NCBI RefSeq assembly: GCF_005869935.1
Contig: NZ_SZQF01000005.1
Span: 1 to 64,000 of the forward strand
Direction of reading: 5' to 3'
DNA length: 64,000 bases
From: Winogradskyella algicola
GTDB taxonomy: Bacteria > Bacteroidota > Bacteroidia > Flavobacteriales > Flavobacteriaceae
In this document: positions 54,537-62,684 of the stretch, piece after piece
Numbering within the stretch: the stretch's first letter is position 1
Layout of the letters: every line of letters starts with the position of its first letter
Program-made: the position numbers and the translations under genes
The notes under the pieces: generated by a model
What the model was told of the DNA's origin: nothing
The model's input: the letters and a program-made list of their open reading frames with translations, nothing else
Databases searched by the model: none

Positions 54537-55099
54537 TTCCTTTTCACCATAACCTCAGAAACAATAAAGGGATATGCTTTCTTTACAGTTATTAATTCTT
54601 CATCTGTAATTTGACTTGGTGTTTTATTAAACTTCGCCTCAATATATCGAGCTCTTAAGTCGTAGTAAGCTTTTGTAATTTCATCTTGTATAGAAATAAA
54701 CAATTCATATTTGGTTAAAGCATCATGGCTCAATGAAATAACTGCTTCTCTGGGATGATCAGATCCTGTTGATAGTTTTTCGCCATCACAATAATCACAT
54801 TCAGATGCTCCATTATTATCTACAAATCCTTTTACAATGGCTTTAACTTCTTCAAGTTTTACCACATTATCTTCTATATAGATTTCTTGATTATGATTCA
54901 ATACAATTCTTAAAAGATTACGTTCATTAATGTCTTTTAAGCACTTTTCAATATTTGGACAATCACTAGGCAATTGTCTTAATAAGCCTTTATCAGCTGA
55001 AATGGTCGTTGTTACTAAAAAGAAAATAAGTAACAGAAAGGCAATGTCTGCCATAGATCCTGCGTTGACCGTCGCAGAATGTCTTCGAAATGATTTCAT
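54533..55099 (-). CDS. ExbD/TolR family biopolymer transport protein
   Basis: A 188-aa single-pass inner-membrane protein. The signature is NAGSMADIAFLLLIFFLVTTTI, with the proton-relay Asp in MADIAF. The periplasmic part is longer than classic ExbD (about 140 aa) and has four cysteines in two pairs (DCPNIEKC; ECDYC). ExbD works with ExbB and TonB or TolA to energise the outer membrane; neither partner is adjacent. Confidence 0.88.
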   Translation of the reverse strand: MKSFRRHSATVNAGSMADIAFLLLIFFLVTTTISADKGLLRQLPSDCPNIEKCLKDINERNLLRIVLNHNQEIYIEDNVVKLEEVKAIVKGFVDNNGASECDYCDGEKLSTGSDHPREAVISLSHDALTKYELFISIQDEITKAYYDLRARYIEAKFNKTPSQITDEELITVKKAYPFIVSEVMVKRN

Positions 55100-55201
55100 A
55101 ATGTGAATATTTAAAATGTTAATATTTTCTTAAGCACAAGAACAGTACCAATCTTGTTAAAGGTTATTAACAATGCATAACAAAAACACTTACAATATGT
55201 T

Positions 55202-55209
55202 ATTTTTGC
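55202..55209 (+). promoter_or_regulatory. Candidate -7 box for the helicase gene
   Basis: TATTTTTG (TAnnTTTG), 29 nt before the ATG at 55239. Confidence 0.4.
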
Positions 55210-55238
55210 AAAATTAACCTTAGAGTAAAAAAAACTTT

Positions 55239-56747
55239 ATGTCTACAGGCACCATTAAAGATACTACATCAGAAAAGCGACTTTACGATTATCAAATCAA
55301 AGATTTGTATCGCATTTTTGATGTTATGGCAGAAGAAGCAGACAACTTTAATTTGCTCTACCAATTGCCAACAGGTGGTGGTAAAACAGTAATCTTTTCT
55401 GAAATTGTTAGACGCTACATAGAAAAACACAATAAAAAGGTAGTAATCCTAACGCATAGAATAGAGTTGTGTAAGCAAACATCGAATGTGCTTTCTGGTT
55501 TTAACGTTAAGAACAAGGTTATTAATAGTAAGGTAAAAACATTGCCAGACCAAGACGAGTATCAGTGTTTTGTGGCCATGGTTGAAACATTAAATAACCG
55601 TTTGTCTGATAATGACTTTCAATTAAAAAATGTTGGATTGGTTATTATTGATGAGGCTCATTATAACTCGTTTAGAAAGCTGTTTAAATTCTTTGAACAC
55701 TGTTTTATTCTTGGTGTTACCGCAACACCTCTTAGTAGTAATATAAAGCTACCAATGAAGGATAATTACGATAGGCTAATTGTAGGTGATGATATTGCTA
55801 CTTTAATCAGTAATGGATTTTTGGCAAGCGCAGACGTATATCATTATGATGTAGGCTTAACATCTTTAAAGATTGGTATTAATGGCGACTACACGGTTAA
55901 ATCCTCTGAGGCTTTATACACCAATTCTTTAATGCAGACTAAACTGCTTTCTGCATATGAAGAGTTAGCAAAAGGAAAAAAAACCTTGATTTTTAATAAC
56001 GGAATTTACACGTCTAAGGAAGTTTACTATACCTTTAAAAAAGCTGGTTATAATGTTCGGCATTTAGACAATACTGCTAGTAAGCAAGAACGAAAAGATA
56101 TTCTTAAGTGGTTTAAACACACACCAGACGCAGTTTTAACCTCTGTAAGTATATTAACAACTGGTTTTGATGAGCCTTCTGTAGAGTCAATAATTCTAAA
56201 CAGAGCTACACGATCGTTAACGCTATATTTTCAGATGATTGGTCGTGGCAGTCGTATCTATAAAGACCGTAAAACGTTTCAGGTTATAGACTTAGGTAAT
56301 AACGTATCGCGCTTTGGTCCTTGGAGTCAACCCGTAGATTGGCAACATATTTTTAAATATCCAGATTTATATCTCGAAAACATCATAGACGATGAAGCTT
56401 TAGAACGCGATTTTGTCTATGTTATGCCAGATACATTGAAAGAGAAATTTAAAAACTCAGATAATCTTGAGTTTAATGTTAAGGCTCAGTACAAAGATGT
56501 TATTGGTTCTGGTAAAAAATCGTTTACAGTTATAGAACGCTCTATAGAACAACATTCTAAAATCTGTATTGAGAATAGTGAGGATGTATATGATGCAAGA
56601 GACTTGGTAAAATTACTACAAGATGAAATTGCATATCGTATAAAACAATACTGCTATTGTATTATGAACAGCACAGACAACTATAAAGATTGGTTGTTTG
56701 AAGAATATAACCGTAAATTACGCATTAGCTTCAACGGTAAGTTTTAA
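55239..56747 (+). CDS. DEAD/DEAH-type SF2 helicase
   Basis: A 502-aa SF2 helicase. Motif I LPTGGGKTVIF, Ia LTHRIELCKQ, II IIDEAHYNS (DEAH), III VTATPL, then TSVSILTTGFDEP and motif VI QMIGRGSRIYK. After the core (about residue 365) a roughly 135-aa C-terminal part ends in helices with a YCYC cluster. It resembles the RadD/type III restriction-like ATPase group. Stand-alone gene; no methylase or nuclease partner nearby, so DNA repair is a better guess than defence. Confidence 0.87.
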   Translation: MSTGTIKDTTSEKRLYDYQIKDLYRIFDVMAEEADNFNLLYQLPTGGGKTVIFSEIVRRYIEKHNKKVVILTHRIELCKQTSNVLSGFNVKNKVINSKVKTLPDQDEYQCFVAMVETLNNRLSDNDFQLKNVGLVIIDEAHYNSFRKLFKFFEHCFILGVTATPLSSNIKLPMKDNYDRLIVGDDIATLISNGFLASADVYHYDVGLTSLKIGINGDYTVKSSEALYTNSLMQTKLLSAYEELAKGKKTLIFNNGIYTSKEVYYTFKKAGYNVRHLDNTASKQERKDILKWFKHTPDAVLTSVSILTTGFDEPSVESIILNRATRSLTLYFQMIGRGSRIYKDRKTFQVIDLGNNVSRFGPWSQPVDWQHIFKYPDLYLENIIDDEALERDFVYVMPDTLKEKFKNSDNLEFNVKAQYKDVIGSGKKSFTVIERSIEQHSKICIENSEDVYDARDLVKLLQDEIAYRIKQYCYCIMNSTDNYKDWLFEEYNRKLRISFNGKF

Positions 56748-56845
56748 CGTTTTTTTTTAAGGAAATACATTTTTATACGTTTATTTTGAAGTAGGTATGG
56801 TTTTTGTACCACAAGTTTAGGATTATTTATTTCGTCTAAATTTTA

Positions 56846-57586
56846 GTGAAAACTTTAAAGCACATATTAGTCTTATTTTGTCTTCTATTTGGTACATCGA
56901 TTTATGCGCAAGTACCAGATAAAGAAAACAAAACCATTCGCATTCCTGCAGAACCTTCTGAAACCAAAAAAGATTCGCTTCCTACTAAAATAAAGGTAGC
57001 ACCTAAGCTCGATAATAAAGAAGAGAAGGCAGGAGGAAAAGAGGATGAAAAGAAGAAATTTATTATAAAAAAATCAGACAAGCCTTTTTCAATGACAGAT
57101 GAAGATGGCCTTAAGAGTCCTGCTGAAATCTTTGAGAAGCGTTGGAGCAAAGACTTGGAGAAAGGTGGAGTTATAAAGACTATGTCAGATCAGTTTTTAG
57201 GCGAGCATAATGTAGACACAAAATTTGTAAATATCATTTGTAGAGATCATCAATATCCAGATGGTGACCGTGTAAGAATTTATGTTAATGATATCGTTGT
57301 TCAGCAAAACTTGTTGCTAAGAAGTAGTTATAGACGTGTTGAGATAGATTTAGCTCAAGGCAAAAATACTGTTGAGATTGAAGCACTGAATCAAGGTGAT
57401 TCTGGTCCTAACACTGCAGAGTTTATTGTTTATGACGACCAAGGCAAATTAATTTCATCCAAAGAGTGGAATTTGCTAACAGGAGTAAAGGCTATCATTG
57501 TATTTAACAATGAAAAAGCAGTAATCAAAGAAAAAACTGAAGAAGAAAAAGCTGCCGAAAAAGAAGAAACAGCCTCTAATAACTAA
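56846..57586 (+). CDS. Secreted charged protein of unknown function
   Basis: A 246-aa protein with a signal peptide (LKHILVLFCLLFGTSIYAQ). Lys/Glu-rich linkers at residues about 25-85 and 230-246 flank a compact beta domain (NIICRDHQYPDGDRVRIYVN; RRVEIDLAQGKNTVEIEALN). The start is GTG at 56846; no ATG is available before the signal peptide. The central domain looks like a small beta-sandwich. No family name assigned. Its end overlaps the convergent pseudouridine synthase gene by 11 nt. Confidence 0.7.
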   Translation: MKTLKHILVLFCLLFGTSIYAQVPDKENKTIRIPAEPSETKKDSLPTKIKVAPKLDNKEEKAGGKEDEKKKFIIKKSDKPFSMTDEDGLKSPAEIFEKRWSKDLEKGGVIKTMSDQFLGEHNVDTKFVNIICRDHQYPDGDRVRIYVNDIVVQQNLLLRSSYRRVEIDLAQGKNTVEIEALNQGDSGPNTAEFIVYDDQGKLISSKEWNLLTGVKAIIVFNNEKAVIKEKTEEEKAAEKEETASNN

Positions 57587-58136
57587 TCGTTTTAATTTCT
57601 CCTGGTTTCATTGTTTCTAATTTATAATTTCCAATTCTAACTCTTACCAAACGTAGCGTAGGGAAACCAATTTTTGCTGTCATTTTACGTACTTGTCTAA
57701 ACTTACCTTCCGTTAAAACTATTTTTAACCAAGATGTTGGTCCATGCTTTTCATCTCTTACAAAGCGATTCAAAATATGAGATGTATCTTCTAGTAGTTC
57801 CGCATGGCAAGGTTTAGTTACATAAGACTGTCCGTTTACAGAAATTTCTATACCATTTTTTATAGTATCTATTTGTGCTTGAGTAATCGTTCCATCAACC
57901 ATGACATGATATTCCTTTTCAATTTTAGAACTGGTAATATAATTACTGAATTTCCCGTCTGTAGTGAGAAGTAATAAACCTTCAGATTTTTCATCTAATC
58001 GGCCAACGGCCATGGTATTTTTAGGAAGATCGAATAACTCAGACAATAACTTTTTATTTCTTCGCTTGTTTTGATTGTTTACAAACTGACTTAAGTAACC
58101 ATAAGGTTTGTATATTTTATAATAACTGTCTTCCAT
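57576..58136 (-). CDS. rRNA large-subunit pseudouridine synthase (RluE-like)
   Basis: A 186-aa RsuA/RluE-family enzyme without an S4 domain. Motifs: YKIYKPYGYLSQF, AVGRLDEKSEGLLLLT (catalytic Asp) and LTEGKFRQVRKM. It makes pseudouridine in rRNA. The frame extends to 58157, but ATG 58136 overlaps the DUF1853 stop by 1 nt (TAATG) and gives the family-like start; the extra residues MFYNLVV are not conserved-looking. Confidence 0.9.
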   Translation of the reverse strand: MEDSYYKIYKPYGYLSQFVNNQNKRRNKKLLSELFDLPKNTMAVGRLDEKSEGLLLLTTDGKFSNYITSSKIEKEYHVMVDGTITQAQIDTIKNGIEISVNGQSYVTKPCHAELLEDTSHILNRFVRDEKHGPTSWLKIVLTEGKFRQVRKMTAKIGFPTLRLVRVRIGNYKLETMKPGEIKTISY

Positions 58137-58951
58137 TACCACCAGGTTATAAAACATTTTGAGAGTTGATTATTTTCATTCTTAAGCCAACAAAGTGGAG
58201 ACTGTTTTTTATCAATGTAAACCCGCAAAAGAGGCAGAGCATCATCAAAATTTAGCCATTCAACATTTGCTTTAGGTTCTACTAGCCAATCTAATTTACT
58301 CGGAATATAAAAATGATTGTTTTTTAATACGTCAATGTTATTAAAGTGTACAAAAAAACCTGTAACACATTCTTCATTTAACGCACAAAAATCTATTTTC
58401 TTTTTATCAAGCGGCACAAACAACTGTGCTTTAAAATTTACAAACTGTTCAAAATTTTGACTATCAAAACCTAATGTTTTCAATAGTTTTTTGGTTTCTG
58501 GTTTATAAAGTAGAGGAAGTTGTTTGTTAATTAGTTTTTTAAGTTTCAGCATTAAGCTATCGGTTCGGTTTGGTCCAATCCAGTAATCTAAAGGATTTGA
58601 ATATTCCTGTGTGTCATCATACAAATAGAATTTATATGCAATCTCTAAGTGTATTGGTTTTTCGTTTTTAAGTAGTAATACATCAAGCTCTCCAATAGTT
58701 TGCTTATTGTTTTTAATCTGAAAATTTTCAGCAATAAATTCTATTCCTTCAATTTGTTGTAATTGAAATGCCGTAAAGATCTCAATCCACTTTCCTAATC
58801 GTAATTTTTTCTGATGCCTTTCAGTATTGTACATACTTCGGCTCGATGATATTTTGAATTGCATTAGAGATTCTACAGCATCAAAATCCCAAAGTAATGG
58901 AGTATTCTGAAAACCTTTAAACCTATCTGTAAAATCGAATCCTTTTTGCAA
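58136..58951 (-). CDS. DUF1853 family protein
   Basis: A 271-aa protein. The middle contains TIGELDVLLL and IHLEIAYKFYLY, a D-x(n)-E-x-A/K pattern that looks like a PD-(D/E)XK nuclease core, as in DUF1853. Then NPLDYWIGPNRTDSLMLKL. Function unknown. It is coupled to the RluE-like gene by a 1-nt overlap. Confidence 0.8.
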   Translation of the reverse strand: MQKGFDFTDRFKGFQNTPLLWDFDAVESLMQFKISSSRSMYNTERHQKKLRLGKWIEIFTAFQLQQIEGIEFIAENFQIKNNKQTIGELDVLLLKNEKPIHLEIAYKFYLYDDTQEYSNPLDYWIGPNRTDSLMLKLKKLINKQLPLLYKPETKKLLKTLGFDSQNFEQFVNFKAQLFVPLDKKKIDFCALNEECVTGFFVHFNNIDVLKNNHFYIPSKLDWLVEPKANVEWLNFDDALPLLRVYIDKKQSPLCWLKNENNQLSKCFITWW

Positions 58952-59087
58952 TTAAATAATTTCTTTTCCTATTAAACGATACAAAAATATCGAAAACCTA
59001 ACTTATATCATGTTTTTTCTTTTGTATGAGAAGTACCTTTAAGGGTATAATTTTCAAGGAGTTTTAATATTCAAAATCTTATGACAT

Positions 59088-61208
59088 ATGAAAGTATTCG
59101 ATAACAAACACATTAAAAATGTGGCATTTGTTGGTGCGCATCGCTCTGGCAAAACCACATTATCTGAGACCATGCTTTTTGAGGCAGGTTTAATAAATAG
59201 AAGAGGTACAGTAGAGCAACAAAATACAGTTTCCGATTATCATGAATTTGAGCACCGCAGAGGTGCTTCTGTTTTTGCAACACCTTTGCATACAGAATGG
59301 CGTAACTACAAGATTAATATTATAGACACACCTGGTTTAGACGATTTTATTGGCGAAATTATGTCGTCAATTAGAGTTGCAGATACCATTGTTACTGTTA
59401 TTAATGCGAAGCATGGTGCTGACATTGGTACAGAAATTATATGGAATTATGTAGATAAATACCATAAGCCTACGCTCTTTGTTATTAATAAAATTGACAG
59501 TGAAAAAGCCAATTTTGAACAGAGTTTTAAAAGTTTAAAAGAGCTAGTTGGTAACAACGCTGTTTTAGTTCAATATCCAATTAAAATAGATGGCGCACAA
59601 TGCATCATAGATGTTCTGAAAATGAAATGCTACAAGTTTGGGCCAGAAGGTGGCAAGCCAGAAAAACTGCCAATTCCTGAAGATCAACTCGATTACGCCA
59701 ATAAACTTCATAATGAGCTCGTAGAGAAAGCAGCCGAAAATGATGAAGAATTAATGGAGTTATATTTTGAAAAAGGAACACTTAATGAAGAAGAACTTCG
59801 TAAAGGCATTAAGTTAGGCATGCTTAATCATGACTTTTTTCCTGTATTCTGTGTTTCTGCATTAAAAGATATGGGTACCGGAAGACTTATGGGCTTTATA
59901 GATAATGTAGCACCAGCTGCCGCAGATTTAAAACCAGAGCAAACCTTAGAAGGCGACTTAGTAAAACCTGAAATTGGTGCAGACACATCATTGTTTGTCT
60001 TTAAAACGATTTATCAACCAAATTTTGGACAGATTACCTTTTTTAAAGTGAAATCTGGTGAGGTTAATGTAAACGATAAGTTGTTTAACACTAGAACAGG
60101 TGAAAGCGAAACACTCAATCAGTTGTACATTATGGATGGTAAAGAAAAACATTCGGTACAAAAACTAACCACTGGTGATATTGGTGCAACGACAAAATTA
60201 AAATACACGGAAACCAATGACACTTTAGCATTAAAAGCAGAAGCAGGAACCATTAAACCGATTAAATTTCCACAACCACGATTAGTAAAAGCCGTTTTTG
60301 CTGAAAATCCAAGTGAAGAAGAGAAATTGAGTGAGGCGCTTAAACGAATTCATAGTCAGGATTTAACAGTAGATTTAAGCTATAACAACGAAACGCATCA
60401 GACATTAGTAGGTACACAAGGTGAGCTTCATCTAGCAACGTTAACTTGGATTTTAGAACATATCTACGATGTAAAAGCAAGATTTGAATCACCAAAAATT
60501 TCATATCGCGAAACCATTCAAAGAAGTGCTACAGCCAATTACAGACACAAAAAGCAGAGTGGTGGTTCTGGACAGTTTGGACAAGTTCATTTAAAAATTG
60601 AGCCGTATTACGAAGGAATGCCAGAACCTGAAGGTTTTTCAATAAGAGGTAGAGAAGAAGTAGACTTGCCTTGGGATGGTAAACTGGTATTTTACAATTG
60701 CATTGTTGGTGGAGTTATAGATCAACGTTATTTGCCTTCAATAATGAAAGGTATTCTAGAAGTTATGGAATCTGGACCGTTGACTAAATCTTACATTAGA
60801 GATATAAGAGTTATGGTGTATGACGGAAAAATGCACGCAGTAGATTCTAATGATATATCGTTTAAAATTGCTGGTGCTCATGCCTTTAAAGAAGCCTTTT
60901 TAAATGCTAATCCCAAGCTTTTAGAACCAATAGATCAGATGACATTGAGAGTACCAGAGCAAATGGTGGGTAATGTAATGACAGAGCTACAGAGCAGAAG
61001 AGCAATGATTCAAGGTATAGAGACGGAGTTTAATTATCAAATTCTAAAATGTACTATTCCTTCTGCCGAATTAACAGACTTCTCTACACAATTACGTTCA
61101 TTAACACAAGGTAGAGCAACCTATTCAACAAAGTTTGAAGGTTATGCATCAGTACCAAATCACATACAAAAAGAATTAGTAAAACAACAAGAATTAATAA
61201 CCACATAA
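59088..61208 (+). CDS. EF-G paralogue (EF-G2-like translation GTPase)
   Basis: A 706-aa translational GTPase with all EF-G domains. P-loop FVGAHRSGKTTLSE, switch I HRRGASVFATP (ERGITI in canonical EF-G), IIDTPGLDDF, FVINKIDSEK, domain IV SGGSGQFGQVHLKIEP and domain V RSRRAMIQGIETE-type end. The altered switch I and GAHRSGKTT loop fit the accessory EF-G lineage and not the main fusA in the str operon. Role may be recycling, stress or a specialised step. A coiled-coil gene follows 12 nt later. Confidence 0.88.
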   Translation: MKVFDNKHIKNVAFVGAHRSGKTTLSETMLFEAGLINRRGTVEQQNTVSDYHEFEHRRGASVFATPLHTEWRNYKINIIDTPGLDDFIGEIMSSIRVADTIVTVINAKHGADIGTEIIWNYVDKYHKPTLFVINKIDSEKANFEQSFKSLKELVGNNAVLVQYPIKIDGAQCIIDVLKMKCYKFGPEGGKPEKLPIPEDQLDYANKLHNELVEKAAENDEELMELYFEKGTLNEEELRKGIKLGMLNHDFFPVFCVSALKDMGTGRLMGFIDNVAPAAADLKPEQTLEGDLVKPEIGADTSLFVFKTIYQPNFGQITFFKVKSGEVNVNDKLFNTRTGESETLNQLYIMDGKEKHSVQKLTTGDIGATTKLKYTETNDTLALKAEAGTIKPIKFPQPRLVKAVFAENPSEEEKLSEALKRIHSQDLTVDLSYNNETHQTLVGTQGELHLATLTWILEHIYDVKARFESPKISYRETIQRSATANYRHKKQSGGSGQFGQVHLKIEPYYEGMPEPEGFSIRGREEVDLPWDGKLVFYNCIVGGVIDQRYLPSIMKGILEVMESGPLTKSYIRDIRVMVYDGKMHAVDSNDISFKIAGAHAFKEAFLNANPKLLEPIDQMTLRVPEQMVGNVMTELQSRRAMIQGIETEFNYQILKCTIPSAELTDFSTQLRSLTQGRATYSTKFEGYASVPNHIQKELVKQQELITT

Positions 61209-61220
61209 TACTATTGAGAT

Positions 61221-61601
61221 ATGCACAGTAAAGTAATGTATTTAAGCGATTTAAAGTTTAATATAGAAACATGGAAACGAGAGTTGAGATTTCATTTTAA
61301 TGAGATGGATACCTTTCAAGAAAAATTAGAAGAAGCAGTAGCTAGAATTGAAGACCCAATAGCTTTGAAAAAGTTAGAAGTTTTTCAAAATAGAATAATG
61401 ATAGAGAAAGATGCTATTTCTAAGCTTTTGCATAGATGCCGAAACAAAATGGCAAATATTAACAATGTAGATTTTAATGAAAATATAGATGGCAGACTTC
61501 AGAATGAGCAACACACACTAAGAGAAGATATGCGAACTTACATTAAACTACATTATGATCTTAAGGAAGAAATGATGGACTACTTTTTAGAAGTCCTTTA
61601 G
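61221..61601 (+). CDS. Small helical protein downstream of the EF-G paralogue
   Basis: A 126-aa soluble, almost all-helical protein (ETWKRELRFHFNEMDTFQEK; RIEDPIALKKLEVFQNR) with heptad-like spacing. No domain recognised. It starts 12 nt after EF-G2 and is followed by a terminator, so the two form an operon. A second ATG at residue 6 is possible. Confidence 0.7.
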   Translation: MHSKVMYLSDLKFNIETWKRELRFHFNEMDTFQEKLEEAVARIEDPIALKKLEVFQNRIMIEKDAISKLLHRCRNKMANINNVDFNENIDGRLQNEQHTLREDMRTYIKLHYDLKEEMMDYFLEVL

Positions 61602-61624
61602 TTATATTCATAGCTTAATAATTG

Positions 61625-61655
61625 AAAAGCCACGAATTCTAATCGTGGCTTTTTT
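61625..61655. terminator. Bidirectional intrinsic terminator
   Basis: AAAAGCCACGA-ATTCTAA-TCGTGGCTTTT: perfect 11-bp stem with T and A runs, between the convergent coiled-coil and PorP/SprF genes. Confidence 0.9.
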
Positions 61656-61663
61656 ATTATTTC

Positions 61664-62653
61664 CTATAGTCTATAATAACTTTGGCTAGATCCTTTAGTA
61701 CAAGGACAATTACTAGCACTTTGTAATAAGTTTAGACCAATGGTTATGACGTGTGTACCTGAGTTAAAACCAGATAAATCATTGAATGTGAGCTGGTAAG
61801 AATATGCAAAATAAAGTTTATTATGAAGTATACCAGCCATAGGACCAAGATTTAATGGATCTAAAAACTGGTCATTTAAAAAACGGTAAGATGCACCAAT
61901 CCAATAATAATCACCATTTCTGTTAAACTTTCTATACTTAAAATTTAAATCGGTAGCAGAACGATTATCACTATCAAAAAACTGAAAGAACACAGAGGGT
62001 TCAAACTCAACGTTTTTATTGTGCTTAGGTGTAAAAACATACCCAGAATACACTTGGTAATTTAATAGTAAGCGTGGCTCTATTCCTCCTGTAAATTCAT
62101 CAATATCCTTAGAAACTAAATTGTTAGCATTAAAACTTAAATAAAAGTTATTCCAGCGATAAAGTAATCCAGCATCAAAATTATTGTTATTTATGGCTCT
62201 ATCTCCATTGATAGCAGGATCTAAAATCGGAATTTCATAAGTGGTATTAAAGTTTTCAATATCAATTCTAAAATTATTGATGTTATAAGATAGACCAAGA
62301 GATAAGTATTGCTTAGACTTCCAATCTAAAATTAAGTGATGAGCAAAAGATAACTTAAGCCCTTTTTGACGCGTATTACCATTTTTATCATTATAAGCCG
62401 AAACTCCAATTCCTGAACGATTAGAAATTCTAAAATCAGCATAAATAGATTGATTATCTGGAGCATCTTTAATACCAACCCATTGTGTCAATCCATTAGC
62501 TCTAATTTTTAAATTGTCACCAATACCAGCATACGTTGGTGAAATCACAAAATCGTTATCTGCCAAGTATTGCGTCCAAACTGGTAAGTTAAGCTCTTGG
62601 CTAAAGCCTTGAGCTACCGTTAGGAATAGTATGTATATTAAAATTCTTTTCAT
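61664..62653 (-). CDS. PorP/SprF family type IX secretion membrane protein
   Basis: A 329-aa outer-membrane protein with a signal peptide (ILIYILFLTVAQGFSQ) and the family opening LPVWTQYLADNDFVISPTYA; many amphipathic strands end in HVITIGLNLLQSA. SprF-like proteins are needed for T9SS export of the type B cargo encoded next to them (SprF serves SprB). It begins 31 nt after the large cargo gene. A Cys-containing tail (NCPCTKGSSQSYYRL) is slightly unusual. Confidence 0.92.
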   Translation of the reverse strand: MKRILIYILFLTVAQGFSQELNLPVWTQYLADNDFVISPTYAGIGDNLKIRANGLTQWVGIKDAPDNQSIYADFRISNRSGIGVSAYNDKNGNTRQKGLKLSFAHHLILDWKSKQYLSLGLSYNINNFRIDIENFNTTYEIPILDPAINGDRAINNNNFDAGLLYRWNNFYLSFNANNLVSKDIDEFTGGIEPRLLLNYQVYSGYVFTPKHNKNVEFEPSVFFQFFDSDNRSATDLNFKYRKFNRNGDYYWIGASYRFLNDQFLDPLNLGPMAGILHNKLYFAYSYQLTFNDLSGFNSGTHVITIGLNLLQSASNCPCTKGSSQSYYRL

Positions 62654-62684
62654 CTTAGTAGGTTTAGTTCATTAGATTAAGGGA

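Noticed and set aside
55239..56747. SF2 helicase as part of a defence system
   Set aside because: No methylase, nuclease, integrase or other defence gene is near, and the surroundings are core genes.
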